Shown here: positions 44,051 to 53,959 of the stretch, in pieces
How the letters are laid out: each line of letters starts with the position of its first letter
Numbering within the stretch: the first letter of the stretch is position 1
Assembly (NCBI GenBank): GCA_023266195.1
Contig: JAHFRP010000009.1
Coordinates: forward strand, 80,066-144,065
DNA: 64,000 nucleotides
Origin: Sulfuricella sp.
Lineage (GTDB): Bacteria > Pseudomonadota > Gammaproteobacteria > Burkholderiales > Sulfuricellaceae
Direction: 5' to 3'
The notes under the pieces: model-generated
Databases searched by the model: none
Told to the model about the DNA's origin: nothing
The model's input: only the letters and a program-made list of their open reading frames with translations
Program-made: the position numbers and the translations under genes

Positions 44051-44110
44051 GCGGCATCGCGCCATTCCGGCGTTATAATGGCCGGATAAAACATCAAGAA
44101 AGCCCGTTCC

Positions 44111-44614
44111 ATGCGCCTTTCCATCATCTCCGCCATGGCGAAGAACCGCGTCATCGGCATCGACAACGCCCTGCCCTGGCGCCTCCCGGAAGATCTCAAG
44201 CATTTCAAGGCGCTGACCCTGGGGCACCATATCCTGATGGGCCGCAAGACCTGGGAATCGCTGCCGGGAAAGCTGCCGGGGCGCACGTCTGTCGTCATCA
44301 CCCGCTCGAAGGACCTGCACGCGCCGGACTGCCTTGTCGCCCATTCCATCGAGGAAGCCATCTCCGCCTGCGGGGACGACGACGAGGTTTTCTTTATCGG
44401 CGGCGCGGAGCTATACCGGCAGGCGCTGGCTTATGCCGACCGGATTTATCTCACCGAGATCCACGCCGAATTCAAGGGCGACGCCTGGTTTCCCGAATTC
44501 GACCGCGGCCTGTGGCAGGAAGCCGAGCGCAGGCCCTGCGTGGCGGCCGGCGGGCTGGAATGCGATTTCGTAATCTATGATAAGAAGAACGACTTTTACC
44601 CTTCCCCAGCATAA
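44111..44614 (+). CDS. folA: Dihydrofolate reductase
   Basis: FolA reduces dihydrofolate, the by-product of ThyA, to tetrahydrofolate with NADPH. The 167-residue protein has MRLSIISAMAKNRVIGIDNA, the PWRLPEDLKHFK loop with the catalytic acidic residue, GRKTWESLPGKLPGR (cofactor site) and IGGAELYRQAL. It lies 60 bp after the cupin gene, so thyA, cupin and folA probably form one unit. The palindromic repeat at 44617 starts two bases after its stop. Confidence 0.95.
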   Translation: MRLSIISAMAKNRVIGIDNALPWRLPEDLKHFKALTLGHHILMGRKTWESLPGKLPGRTSVVITRSKDLHAPDCLVAHSIEEAISACGDDDEVFFIGGAELYRQALAYADRIYLTEIHAEFKGDAWFPEFDRGLWQEAERRPCVAAGGLECDFVIYDKKNDFYPSPA

Positions 44615-44616
44615 AC

Positions 44617-44688
44617 GTAGGTTGGGCACCCCGTGCCCAACAAGCCATGCAGCCATCGGAGCCGTCGGGCACGGGGTGCCCGACCTAC
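44617..44688. repeat. GTAGGTCGGGCAC palindromic repeat, copy 2
   Basis: It corresponds to 31357-31434 with shorter centre: arms 44617-44640 and 44665-44688, one base pair apart from a perfect inverted repeat (GGTTGGGCAC against GTGCCCGACC). As in the other copy it lies directly at the 3' end of a gene, here folA. Confidence 0.92.
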
Positions 44689-44714
44689 CTTCGATTCTTT
44701 TGAAAGAAAATGTC

Positions 44715-45533
44715 ATGAAAATACTGCGCCCGCTCGTCATCGTCCTGCTGCTGCAATTCCCCGCGCCGGCGTTCGCCGCCGGCCAGACCCAGCTGACCTG
44801 GTATGGCCACGCCGCTTTCAAGCTCACCACGCCTTCCGGCAAGGTGCTGCTGATCGATCCGTGGCTCACCAATCCGGCCAACAAGAGCGGCAAGGAAGAC
44901 CTGGCCGGGCTCGACAAGGCCGACTTGATCCTGATCACGCACGGCCATTTCGACCACGTCGGCGACAGCGCCGACATCGCCCGGAAAACCGGCGCCAAAC
45001 TGGTCTCCACCTTCGACCTCGGGCGGGCGCTCGCCCAATACGGCGGCTATCCGAAGGAACAGATGGGATTCGACACCCAGGGCAATTTCGGCGGTGAACT
45101 CAGCCTGCTCGACGGCGAAGTAAAAATCGCCTTCATCCCCGCGATCCACAGTTCCACGGTGATGGCACCGGAAGGCAGCACCGACAAGGACATTCATGAC
45201 GGCGGCAATCCGGGCGGCTTTCTCATCACGGTCAGGAACGGCCCGACCATCTACCATACCGGCGACACCGACGAGTTCGCCGACATGGCGCTGATCCCTC
45301 ATTTTCACAAGGTGGACGTGATGCTGGCCTGCATCGGCGGCCATTTCACCATGGGACCGGACCGCGCCGCCGAAGCGGTGAAATTGGTCAAGCCGGGCAT
45401 GGTGGTGCCGATGCATTTCGGCACCTTCCCGGTGCTGGACGGCACGGTGGCGGCGTTTTCAAAGGCGCTCAAGAAACATGTCGCGAAGGCCAGGCTGGTT
45501 GAAATGAAGGCGGGAGAAACCCTGAAATTGTAG
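44715..45533 (+). CDS. Secreted metallo-beta-lactamase-fold hydrolase (UPF0173-like)
   Basis: The 272-residue protein has a signal peptide (LVIVLLLQFPAPAFA), then the MBL fold: LTWYGHAAFKL, LIDPWLTNPANKSGK, the metal motif THGHFDHVGD, IYHTGDTDEF and VPMHFGTFP. It matches the UPF0173/YtkL type, whose members are usually cytosolic; a signal peptide is a departure. The substrate is unknown. ATG 44715 precedes the signal peptide; an upstream frame from 44577 begins inside folA. Confidence 0.87.
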   Translation: MKILRPLVIVLLLQFPAPAFAAGQTQLTWYGHAAFKLTTPSGKVLLIDPWLTNPANKSGKEDLAGLDKADLILITHGHFDHVGDSADIARKTGAKLVSTFDLGRALAQYGGYPKEQMGFDTQGNFGGELSLLDGEVKIAFIPAIHSSTVMAPEGSTDKDIHDGGNPGGFLITVRNGPTIYHTGDTDEFADMALIPHFHKVDVMLACIGGHFTMGPDRAAEAVKLVKPGMVVPMHFGTFPVLDGTVAAFSKALKKHVAKARLVEMKAGETLKL

Positions 45534-45537
45534 ACGG

Positions 45538-45553
45538 AGCCGATTCGGCTCTG
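45538..45553 (+). other. Hairpin after the MBL-fold gene
   Basis: GAGCCGA and TCGGCTC form a short palindromic stem directly after the stop codon. There is no T-run, so a terminator role is uncertain. Confidence 0.35.
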
Positions 45554-45636
45554 GCACCCGCTGGGGATCCAAGCGCGTCCGGCCCGCGCGTTTGGAATTC
45601 AGGTAAAATCCATTGACTCAACACAGGTTCGACTTT

Positions 45637-48600
45637 ATGCCCGATTTCGACGATGAACTTTCACCGGTGGGCTTGAGCATGTCCAGTCATTCCGAAAAAC
45701 GCAGAATCAGGAATATGCCGGGGCCGTTACCTGCAATTTTGAAGAGCGCCCATATCAAGCCGCTCCCCTGCAACATCACCGGCTACAGCCCAGCCGGCGT
45801 TCAGATTTCCGTCGCCGAACCGGAGCAATCTTCGATAAACGCTCTTCTGGGCCGCACCGTGCTGATCGAATTCACGCCACCCTCGCCAAGCCCCTCGGAC
45901 AGGTATCGCCTGTCCGGCACGGTCGAAGAAATTCTGCCGGACTCGCTCGACATCGATGTCGCGCAATTCCCTGCGGAAGCGCTCAAGGAACTGACGCGTG
46001 CAGCGCAAACCACGGCTGGAGAAAATCGCCCGGATTCACCGTCCAATATTTTTCCAGGCCAGGCCGAAGCAGCCGCCGCGGAATGCAGGACGCAATTTGC
46101 CGAATTCATCGCGAAGGTCTTGCGGCTTTTTTTCGGAAATCTGGGCGAAACCGTTTCTCAGGCAGCCGACAAGTCCACGGATGCCCAGGAAAAAGCGATT
46201 CTCAATGCGTGCGCCTCCTTGGCGATGGAAAATCGCGGCGACATCGAGCAGGCTTTCCACGGGGAGACCTATTATCAGCGGACAGCGGTAGAGCAACCCG
46301 CTCCCGCCGGCAATGGAGAGAATGGGCAGTTTTCCCTGGTGGACACCGAAATCTTCGAAGATTGGCTCAAAATGTCGTGGGCCATCAAGCAGCTGGAAGT
46401 CGACTACAAGGCCGAGATATATGATTTCGCGGTACGTTTCGAAATATTGGCTCCCGGCAACAACCCCTACTCCCCCGCGCATATCCTCCAGATTTTTCGC
46501 GAAACCATATTGGGCTTTTGCCCGGAAAACCGTGCCAAAGCTCTGCTCTACAAGGCATTCTTCGAGTCTGTATCGGTGTTTTTTGGGGATTTCTACCATG
46601 AGCTGAACAATGCCGTCGCTTTTGTCCCCCTGCCCAAGCGGGAAATCCCCGCACCCCCGCAAAAGGCGCATGGCCTGGCGGTTGCGGGCCAGCCCGGCGG
46701 CTTTGCCGCCACGGTCGGCCAGGAGCAATCCAACACCGGGTTTGGTGCAATGCATAACCCGCCGCAACACGCGGCCGCCGAAGGCTACCCGGCCGGGGTG
46801 CAAATGAATCACGACCCGCAGACGCGATCAGATTCGGCGATCCCCATGCCGGGAAACCCGTTCCCCGAAGGTCGATCCGGTATGACGGGGAGGCGGCAAC
46901 GCTCTCTTTTCCCGCAGTCGTCCTCTCATTTGGTATCCGCCACCAGCCAGCTGTTCAACACCTTTCAGGGTGCCGGCGCGAACGTACGCCGACATGACAC
47001 GCCAGCCGGCAATCTTCCGGGAAACCAGGCCGGCCTCGAAGCCATTCTGGCTGCCGTGAACACGTTGCAGCAACGACTGGACAGTGCCGAAGAGCCGTAT
47101 GGAGCGGTGTCCATCAAACGGAATCTGGTCAGGGAGCTTCCCCAACTCGAAGGCGGCAATGCAGAAAATGACCGGTATTTCCAGAAAGTTCAGCTTTTCG
47201 ACGAGCTGGTCAGTAAGCCGCTGACGGAAAATACCGAAGATTCCGATATTCGAATCCTGCTCACGCGGCTCGAATTGCCGCTGCTCAAGCTGGCTCTGCT
47301 GGATGAGGAATTTCTCGGGTCCGACTCGCATCCCGCCCATCAACTGCTGAACCTGTTCGACCGCTTCCATGTGGCGGCGGACGACTCGGGGAAACTGTTC
47401 GATCGGGAGCTTTACAGCCTGCTGGATCAGCAGGTCGACCGAGTGGCTGACAATTTCGAGGGCGGCCCGGCTATTTTCAATGAAGTAAGCCAGATTTTGA
47501 ACAATCTGCTCGAACCGATCGAGGGCGACAGGAGGAAAAAAATCGCCCAGATCCAGTTGGCCAGCGAGTGCCGTCAAGAAATCGGCGTGGCGGGCGACAA
47601 GACCGGGGAGGACGTTGGCCTGCGCATCGACAACAGGATGGTGCCCCAAATCGTTCTGTACCTGGTCGAAACCGGCTGGCGCCATTATCTCCAGTATATC
47701 CGCCTGCGCGATGGCGAACACGGGATCGAGTATCGCAACGCGCTGGGCGTGCTGGACGAATTGGTCCTTCTCCTGGAACCGAAAGGAATCGCGGCGCAGG
47801 CCGATCCGAGCAGATCGAGAGCCACGATTGGCGCCGTTTCGCGCGGCCTGCGGGAAGTGCTGTTCGACGATCCCGCGGTCGATGCGATCGTTCATGAGCT
47901 GTCGGACCAGCTAAGTGGGAAAAGCCCGGTCGAGTTGCAATACCATCCACACGGCAAGAAAACCGCAGCACGGGAAAACGTTGGGGGCGAAGAATTATGC
48001 CTGTTACGCGGGGGTGACTGGCTTGGTTTCCAGCAGGAAACGGCATTCGTTCCATACCAGCTGGTGTGGAACGACAATCTCAAAACCCGGTTCACTTTCG
48101 CCAACCGTTCCGCCACCAAAGAGCACACCCTCGACCGGGAAAAACTGGCGCAGGGATTCAAAGACGGAACCGTGCTCAAGTCCCCCGGCCTGAATGCGCC
48201 GTTCATGGAACGCTCGGCCCGGAAAATCATGCTCAACGCCTATGAGCGGCTTCATCACCGGGCGATCCACGACCATGAAACGGGCCTGCTGAACCGCAAG
48301 GGATTGATGAACCGGCTGGAACAAATTTTCTTCCACAGCATCCAGGAAGAGCAGAACGACGTGGTTTGCATGATGCTGTTCGATCAGCTCAGGGAAATCC
48401 ATCGAAGCTGCGACCATGCCGATGCCGAGGCATCTTTGCGTACCCTGACCGACTCGCTGAGCGACGAGTTGAGGCAAGCGGATTCGTTTGCACGGCTGGG
48501 TGAAGAAACCTTCGTCATTCTGTTCACGGACTGCTCCGAGGAGGAGGCCTGCGCGATCGTCGCCAGAATGATTTCCCGTATCGAGCGGCATCGGGTCAAA

Positions 48601-49548
48601 TGTGCGGACAAAAGTTTCGTGCTGGGAGTGAATGGAGGCATCGCCGCGCTCACCCGCGACATAGATTCCCCTTCGACACTGCTGAAGCTGGCCCACTCGG
48701 CGTGCATGGCTTCCAAATCCCAAGGCAGTAATTCAGTCCAGGTCTACAAAAAAGACGATCGGCAAATTCTCGCCGACGATGCCCAATTCAACCTGGCAGG
48801 GCTGATCGACAAGGCACTTGCCGAAAACCTGCTGTACCTGCGCGCGCAGAAAATTCGACCCATCTCGCCGGAAAAAGGCCATTTGCCTCATTACGAGATC
48901 CTGCTTGGCATAAACAGTACGCTCGACAGCAATCCGTTTGGCCTCGTCCGTGCTGCGGAAACCTGGAAGCGCGCCATCGACATCGACACCTGGGTGTTGC
49001 GCACCAGCTTGAAATGGCTCAAGGAAAACTCTTCCATACTCGCCACCGTCAGCGGTTTTTCGATCAACCTGTCCGGCGCCTCTGTCGTTAACGATTACAT
49101 GTTGAAGCTGATCGACGAAGCTCTTCGCCAGGATGGCGTTCCGGTGGAAAAGATCATCTTCGAGATCACAGAGACGGTGGCCATCAAGAAACTGGAAGTC
49201 GCCCAGCGCTTTATCGCCATGGCCAAGGCTCGCGGCTGCCGGGTGTCGCTGGACGACTTCGGCAGCGGCTACTCTTCGTTCGCGTACTTGAAGAACCTGG
49301 ATGTGGATTACCTGAAGATCGACGGCGCCTTCGTCAAGGACTTGGCGAGCAGCCCGACCGATCTGGCGATGGTCAAATCCATGCATGAGATCGGCCATTC
49401 CTTCGGTTTGGAGACCATCGCCGAATACGTCGAAAGTTCGGCAATTCTGGGCAAGCTCGCCGAAATAGGCGTGGATTACGCACAAGGCTATGCAGTCGAA
49501 AAGCCTGTCCTGCTGGAAAGCCTTTCCAGCAAGTCGTTAGCGAAGTAA
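45637..49548 (+). CDS. Large DUF1631-GGDEF-EAL protein with altered catalytic motifs
   Basis: The protein has about 1303 residues. The N-terminal third contains a PilZ-like stretch (residues 30-120) and a DUF1631-type region extending to about residue 850 (NNAVAFVPLPKRE, then ETGWRHYLQYIRLRDGEHGI). Then come a GGDEF domain with LGEETFVIL in place of GGDEF, and a C-terminal EAL domain with YEILLGI, EITETVAI, DDFGSGYSSFAYLKN, DYLKIDGAFVKD and AQGYAVEKP. The EAL motif itself is altered, so activity is doubtful; it may sense c-di-GMP. ATG 45637 is preferred to TTG 45613, though AGG-type sites precede both. Confidence 0.82.
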   Translation: MPDFDDELSPVGLSMSSHSEKRRIRNMPGPLPAILKSAHIKPLPCNITGYSPAGVQISVAEPEQSSINALLGRTVLIEFTPPSPSPSDRYRLSGTVEEILPDSLDIDVAQFPAEALKELTRAAQTTAGENRPDSPSNIFPGQAEAAAAECRTQFAEFIAKVLRLFFGNLGETVSQAADKSTDAQEKAILNACASLAMENRGDIEQAFHGETYYQRTAVEQPAPAGNGENGQFSLVDTEIFEDWLKMSWAIKQLEVDYKAEIYDFAVRFEILAPGNNPYSPAHILQIFRETILGFCPENRAKALLYKAFFESVSVFFGDFYHELNNAVAFVPLPKREIPAPPQKAHGLAVAGQPGGFAATVGQEQSNTGFGAMHNPPQHAAAEGYPAGVQMNHDPQTRSDSAIPMPGNPFPEGRSGMTGRRQRSLFPQSSSHLVSATSQLFNTFQGAGANVRRHDTPAGNLPGNQAGLEAILAAVNTLQQRLDSAEEPYGAVSIKRNLVRELPQLEGGNAENDRYFQKVQLFDELVSKPLTENTEDSDIRILLTRLELPLLKLALLDEEFLGSDSHPAHQLLNLFDRFHVAADDSGKLFDRELYSLLDQQVDRVADNFEGGPAIFNEVSQILNNLLEPIEGDRRKKIAQIQLASECRQEIGVAGDKTGEDVGLRIDNRMVPQIVLYLVETGWRHYLQYIRLRDGEHGIEYRNALGVLDELVLLLEPKGIAAQADPSRSRATIGAVSRGLREVLFDDPAVDAIVHELSDQLSGKSPVELQYHPHGKKTAARENVGGEELCLLRGGDWLGFQQETAFVPYQLVWNDNLKTRFTFANRSATKEHTLDREKLAQGFKDGTVLKSPGLNAPFMERSARKIMLNAYERLHHRAIHDHETGLLNRKGLMNRLEQIFFHSIQEEQNDVVCMMLFDQLREIHRSCDHADAEASLRTLTDSLSDELRQADSFARLGEETFVILFTDCSEEEACAIVARMISRIERHRVKCADKSFVLGVNGGIAALTRDIDSPSTLLKLAHSACMASKSQGSNSVQVYKKDDRQILADDAQFNLAGLIDKALAENLLYLRAQKIRPISPEKGHLPHYEILLGINSTLDSNPFGLVRAAETWKRAIDIDTWVLRTSLKWLKENSSILATVSGFSINLSGASVVNDYMLKLIDEALRQDGVPVEKIIFEITETVAIKKLEVAQRFIAMAKARGCRVSLDDFGSGYSSFAYLKNLDVDYLKIDGAFVKDLASSPTDLAMVKSMHEIGHSFGLETIAEYVESSAILGKLAEIGVDYAQGYAVEKPVLLESLSSKSLAK

Positions 49549-49713
49549 TCGGCCCGGCTTCTCGAAGTCGCGGCGGAAAAAACCGCAGGATGAGCCGTGC
49601 GTGCCCGGCGGAATCTGTCCGGTCCGCGCGTTAGCCGATTCTTGCCCGCCCTGGCTGTGAAAATCCGCCGCTCGCCCCCAAGGCGCCAGGCACCGCCGGA
49701 TTTTTCAACCCGC

Positions 49714-51960
49714 TCAGCCCTGCCTTACGCAATCGACGTAATAGCGCGACTTGCCGCCTGACTCTTCCTTGACCAGGCCGTGGATATCGGTCTCGAAGCC
49801 GGGGAATTTTTCGTTGAATTCGCGGGCGAACTTCAGGTAGCGGACGATAGTGAGGTTGAAACGCTCGCCCGGAATCAGCAGCGGAATGCCCGGCGGATAG
49901 GGAGTCAGCAGCACACTGGTCACGCGGCCGGCGAGGTCGTCGATCTCGACCCGGTCGATCTCGCGGTGCGCCATCCTGGCGAACGCATCGGTCGGCTTCA
50001 TCGCCGGTTCCATGTCGGACAGGTACATTTCCGTCGTCAGGCGGGCGATGTCGTTGGCCTTGTAGATGCCGTGGATGCTGTCGGACAGGTCTTTCAGCCC
50101 CATCCGTTCGTAGCGCGGATGCTTGGCGACGAATTCCGGCAGCACGCGCCATAGCGGCTGGTTGCGGTCGTATTCGTCCTTGAACTGCTGGAGCGCGGTC
50201 AGCATGGTGTTCCAGCGGCCCTTGGTGATGCCGATGGTGAACATGATGAAGAACGAATAGAGCCCGGTCTTCTCCACGATCACGCCGTGCTCCGCCAGAT
50301 ACTTGGTGACGATGGCGGCGGGAATGCCGGAATCGGCAAAATCGCCGTCCACGTCGAGGCCCGGGGTGATCACGGTGGACTTGATCGGGTCGAGCATGTT
50401 GAAGCCGGGGGCGAGATTGCCGAAGCCGTGCCAACGCTCGCTGTCGCGCAGCACCCAGTCGTCGCGCTCGCCGATGCCTTCCTCGGCGAGGTCGTCCGGC
50501 CCCCACACCTTGAACCACCAGGATGCGCCGAATTCCGCGTCCACCTTGCGCATGGCGCGGCGGAAGTCGAGCGCTTCGAGGATCGATTCCTCCACCAGCG
50601 CGGTGCCGCCGGGCGGCTCCATCATCGCCGCCGCCACGTCGCACGAGGCGATGATGGCGTACTGCGGGCTGGTCGAGGTGTGCATCAGGTAGGCTTCGTT
50701 GAACACGTCGCGGTCGAGCTTGCGCGACTCGGAATCCTGGATCAGGATCTGCGACGCCTGAGAAAGCCCAGCCAGCAGCTTGTGGGTGGACTGGGTGGAG
50801 AAAATCATCGAGTCCTTGCAGCGCGGGCGATCCTTGCCGATGGCGTGCATGCCGTGGTAGAAATCGTGGAACGTGGCATGGGGCAGCCAGGCCTCGTCGA
50901 AGTGCAGGGTGTCGATCTCGCCGTCCAGCATCTGCTTCAGCGTTTCCACGTTGTAGATGATGCCGTCGTAGGTGCTCTGGGTCAGCGTCAGCACGCGCGG
51001 CTTGGTCTTCACGCCGCGGGCGAACGGGTTGGCCTCGATTTTCTTGCGGATGTTCTCCGGCTTGAATTCATCCAGCGGGATCGGGCCGATGATGCCGTAG
51101 TGGTTGCGCGTCGGCGTCAGGAACACCGGAATCGCGCCGGTCATGATGATCGCGTGCAGGATGGATTTGTGGCAATTGCGGTCCACTACCACCACGTCGC
51201 CCGGCGCCACGGTGGAATGCCACACCATCTTGTTGGAAGTGGACGTGCCGTTGGTGACGAAAAACAGATGGTCGGAATTGAAAATGCGCGCGGCGTTGCG
51301 CTCGCTCGCGGCCACCGGCCCGGTGTGGTCGAGCAGCTGGCCCAGTTCGTCCACCGAATTGCACACGTCGGCGCGCAGCATGTTCTCGCCGAAAAACTGG
51401 TGGAACATCTGTCCCACCGGGCTCTTCAGGAAGGCCACGCCGCCGGAATGGCCGGGGCAGTGCCAGGAATAGGAACCGTCGGCCGCGTAGTGGGTGAGCG
51501 CCCGAAAAAACGGCGGCGCCAGCGAATCCAGGTAGTCCTTGGCCTCGCGCACCACGTAGCGAGCGATGAACTCCGGCGTATCCTCGAACATGTGGATGAA
51601 GCCGTGCAGTTCCTTCAGCACGTCGTTGGGAATGTGGCGCGAAGTGCGGGTTTCGCCGTAGAGGAAAATCGGGATTTCGGCGTTGCGGCGGCGAATCTCC
51701 ACGACGAAAGCGCGAATTTGCTCGACCGCCTGCTCGGCCAGTTCCGGCGTGGAGAATTCCTCGTCGTCGATCGACAGGATGAAGGTCGAAGCCCGGCTCT
51801 GCTGCTGCGCGAACGAGCTGAGATCGCCGTAACTGGTGGCACCCAGCACTTCCAGCCCCTCCTCCTCGATGGCCTTGACCAGCACGCGGATGCCGATGCC
51901 GCTCGCGTTCTCGGAGCGGAAGTCTTCGTCGATGATGACTACGGGAAAGCGGAAACGCAT
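49714..51960 (-). CDS. Orn/Lys/Arg PLP-dependent decarboxylase
   Basis: The 748-residue protein is a fold-type I amino-acid decarboxylase with an N-terminal wing domain (FRFPVVIIDEDFRSENASGI). The PLP lysine is K394 in FSTQSTHKLLAGLSQAS, and the catalytic region SWHCPGHSGGVAFL and the HFDEAWLPHA block are present. It makes agmatine, cadaverine or putrescine; the exact substrate cannot be decided, although arginine (AdiA/biosynthetic) or lysine are usual for this length. It is followed toward the left by a 165-bp gap to the large EAL gene and preceded by a palindromic repeat and dcd. Confidence 0.9.
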   Translation of the reverse strand: MRFRFPVVIIDEDFRSENASGIGIRVLVKAIEEEGLEVLGATSYGDLSSFAQQQSRASTFILSIDDEEFSTPELAEQAVEQIRAFVVEIRRRNAEIPIFLYGETRTSRHIPNDVLKELHGFIHMFEDTPEFIARYVVREAKDYLDSLAPPFFRALTHYAADGSYSWHCPGHSGGVAFLKSPVGQMFHQFFGENMLRADVCNSVDELGQLLDHTGPVAASERNAARIFNSDHLFFVTNGTSTSNKMVWHSTVAPGDVVVVDRNCHKSILHAIIMTGAIPVFLTPTRNHYGIIGPIPLDEFKPENIRKKIEANPFARGVKTKPRVLTLTQSTYDGIIYNVETLKQMLDGEIDTLHFDEAWLPHATFHDFYHGMHAIGKDRPRCKDSMIFSTQSTHKLLAGLSQASQILIQDSESRKLDRDVFNEAYLMHTSTSPQYAIIASCDVAAAMMEPPGGTALVEESILEALDFRRAMRKVDAEFGASWWFKVWGPDDLAEEGIGERDDWVLRDSERWHGFGNLAPGFNMLDPIKSTVITPGLDVDGDFADSGIPAAIVTKYLAEHGVIVEKTGLYSFFIMFTIGITKGRWNTMLTALQQFKDEYDRNQPLWRVLPEFVAKHPRYERMGLKDLSDSIHGIYKANDIARLTTEMYLSDMEPAMKPTDAFARMAHREIDRVEIDDLAGRVTSVLLTPYPPGIPLLIPGERFNLTIVRYLKFAREFNEKFPGFETDIHGLVKEESGGKSRYYVDCVRQG

Positions 51961-51985
51961 GAAGAACTCCTGGAAAACCTTTTTA

Positions 51986-52059
51986 ACCGCAGAGGACGCG
52001 GAGGACGCAGAGGAAAAACGGAATCGTTATTTCTCTGCGTCCTCCGCGTCCTCCGCGGT
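51986..52059. repeat. ACCGCAGAGGACGCGG palindromic repeat, copy 2
   Basis: Left arm 51986-52013 and right arm 52033-52059 are an almost perfect inverted repeat, built from GAGGACGC units. It lies between dcd and the decarboxylase gene, 9 bp from the stop of dcd. Confidence 0.9.
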
Positions 52060-52068
52060 GAATAGCCG

Positions 52069-52635
52069 TTAAATTTTAGGCAGGGTCACGCCATGCTGCC
52101 CCTGATACTTGCCGCCCCGATCCTTGTACGAGATCTCGCATTCCTCGTCGGACTCGAAAAACAGCACCTGGGCCACGCCCTCGTTGGCGTAGATTTTGGC
52201 CGGCAGCGGGGTGGTATTGGAAAACTCCAGCGTCACATAGCCTTCCCACTCGGGTTCGAACGGGGTGACGTTGACGATGATGCCGCAACGCGCATAAGTG
52301 GATTTTCCCAGGCACACCGTCAGCACGCTGCGCGGAATGCGGAAATACTCCAGGGTGCGCGCCAGGGCGAACGAATTGGGCGGAATGATGCAGACGTCGC
52401 TTTGGACATCGACGAAGGAATTGGGATCGAAATTCTTCGGATCGACGATGGTGGTGTTGATGTTGGTGAACAGCTTGAACTCGTTCGAGCAGCGGATATC
52501 GTAGCCGTAGCTGGAGGTGCCGTAGGAAACGATTTTCCGTCCATCCACATGCCGCACCTGGCCCGGTTCGAACGGCTCGATCATGCCGTGCTGCTCGGCC
52601 ATCCGGCGTATCCACTTGTCCGATTTGATGCTCAT
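52069..52635 (-). CDS. dcd: dCTP deaminase
   Basis: Dcd deaminates dCTP to dUTP, supplying the dUMP that ThyA uses. The 188-residue protein has [40 protein letters not shown], the active-site segment [18 protein letters not shown], and [20 protein letters not shown] with the catalytic Glu. It is a monofunctional form (no bifunctional dCTPase-dUTPase signature seen). mrp is 111 bp upstream on the same strand, with a repeat between. Confidence 0.95.
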   Translation of the reverse strand: MSIKSDKWIRRMAEQHGMIEPFEPGQVRHVDGRKIVSYGTSSYGYDIRCSNEFKLFTNINTTIVDPKNFDPNSFVDVQSDVCIIPPNSFALARTLEYFRIPRSVLTVCLGKSTYARCGIIVNVTPFEPEWEGYVTLEFSNTTPLPAKIYANEGVAQVLFFESDEECEISYKDRGGKYQGQHGVTLPKI

Positions 52636-52740
52636 ATCTTAGCCTGTAGCTAGTAGCTAGTAGCAGGTAGCTAGCAGCAGGTAGTTGGAGCGCGAAGCGC
52701 TCCTTTTTAGCTACCGGCTACAAGCTAACAGCCACAAGCC
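52636..52740. repeat. TAGCTAGTAGC-type repeat between mrp and dcd
   Basis: Units such as GTAGCTAGTAGCTAGTAGC, GCAGGTAGC and CTACCGGCTACAAGC recur and pair with one another. A short perfect hairpin GAGCGCGAAGCGCTC lies in the middle (52689-52703). The units match those of the sucC-sucD gap. No gene is present. Confidence 0.65.
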
Positions 52741-52746
52741 GCCTGG

Positions 52747-53841
52747 TTATGTATTTTGAATAACGATGCTGGGGAAGCGCGCGCTGTAATCCTGCGCCTG
52801 CTCGGCGATCTTCACCGCCACGCGGCGCGCGATTTCCTTGTAGATCTGCGACACGCGCCCATCAGGATCGGCCACCACCGGCGGGTTGCCTTCGTCGGTC
52901 TGCTGGCGGATGTTGATGTCCAGCGGCAAAGCGCCGAGGAATTCGACGTTGTAGTCCTGGCACATTTTCTCGCCGCCGCCAGTGCCGAAAATGCGCTCCT
53001 CGTGACCGCAGTTGGAGCAGATATGCAGGCTCATGTTCTCCACGATGCCGACGATGGGGATGCCCACCTTCTCGAACATTTTCAGTCCCTTGCGCGCATC
53101 GATCAAGGCCACGTCCTGCGGCGTGGTGACGATCACCGCGCCGGTGACGGGCACTTTTTGCGCCAAGGTGAGCTGGATGTCGCCGGTGCCCGGCGGCAGG
53201 TCCACCACCAGGTAATCCAGGTCGGCCCAGTTGGTGTCGTTGAGCAGTTGCTCCAGCGCCTGGGTCACCATCGGGCCGCGCCACACCATGGGGGTATCGG
53301 GGTCGATCAGGAAACCGATGGACATCGCTTGCAGGCCGTGGCCCATCAGCGGTTGCAGTTTCTTGCCGTCGGCGGACGATTCGGGACGCTCGTCCTTGAT
53401 GCCCAGCATCAGCGGCTGGGATGGGCCATAAATGTCCGCGTCCAGGATGCCGACCTTGGCGCCTTCGGCCGCCAGCGCCAGAGCCAGGTTCACCGCCGTG
53501 GTGGATTTGCCGACGCCGCCCTTGCCGGAGGCGACGGCGACGATGTTCTTGATGCCGGGAATCAGCTTGACGCCGCGCTGCACGCTGTGCGACACGATGC
53601 TGGACGACACGTTGACCGTGACGCCGCCGACGCCGGCCAGACTCTTGACCTTGTCGCCGACCAGGGTGCGGATGCTCTCGACCACGCTCTTGGCCGGATA
53701 ACCGAGCACCACGTCGAGGGAAACCTTGTCGCCGTCGATCTTGATGTTCTTGACGGACTTGGTGCTGATGAAGTCCTTCCTGGTATTCGGGTCGGTAATT
53801 TCTTTCAGTGCGGCTTGCACCTGTTGTTCTGACACGGACAT
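52747..53841 (-). CDS. apbC: Iron-sulfur cluster carrier protein Mrp/ApbC
   Basis: Mrp binds and passes Fe-S clusters and has ATPase activity. The 364-residue protein has an N-terminal MIP18/DUF59 domain (about 1-90) and a deviant Walker A (VASGKGGVGKSTTAVNLALA). The cluster-binding CxxC is in LHICSNCGHEERIF. It also has SPTQPLMLG-type and VDLPPGTGD segments. It is transcribed divergently from metG, as in many Betaproteobacteria, with 118 bp between them. Confidence 0.94.
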   Translation of the reverse strand: MSVSEQQVQAALKEITDPNTRKDFISTKSVKNIKIDGDKVSLDVVLGYPAKSVVESIRTLVGDKVKSLAGVGGVTVNVSSSIVSHSVQRGVKLIPGIKNIVAVASGKGGVGKSTTAVNLALALAAEGAKVGILDADIYGPSQPLMLGIKDERPESSADGKKLQPLMGHGLQAMSIGFLIDPDTPMVWRGPMVTQALEQLLNDTNWADLDYLVVDLPPGTGDIQLTLAQKVPVTGAVIVTTPQDVALIDARKGLKMFEKVGIPIVGIVENMSLHICSNCGHEERIFGTGGGEKMCQDYNVEFLGALPLDINIRQQTDEGNPPVVADPDGRVSQIYKEIARRVAVKIAEQAQDYSARFPSIVIQNT

Positions 53842-53959
53842 GCTAACTCCTTACGAAACCATTTTTTGCTTGAAGCGAAAAACGAAAGTTTAACGAATAA
53901 TTGGGCTTGCCACCACGGTTTGTTACAATTGGGGTCTTTTAAGTTCCTGACAAACCGCA

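Noticed and set aside
50287..52065. 592-codon plus-strand frame
   Set aside because: It is antisense to the decarboxylase gene, with no motif and a biased His/Arg/Val composition.
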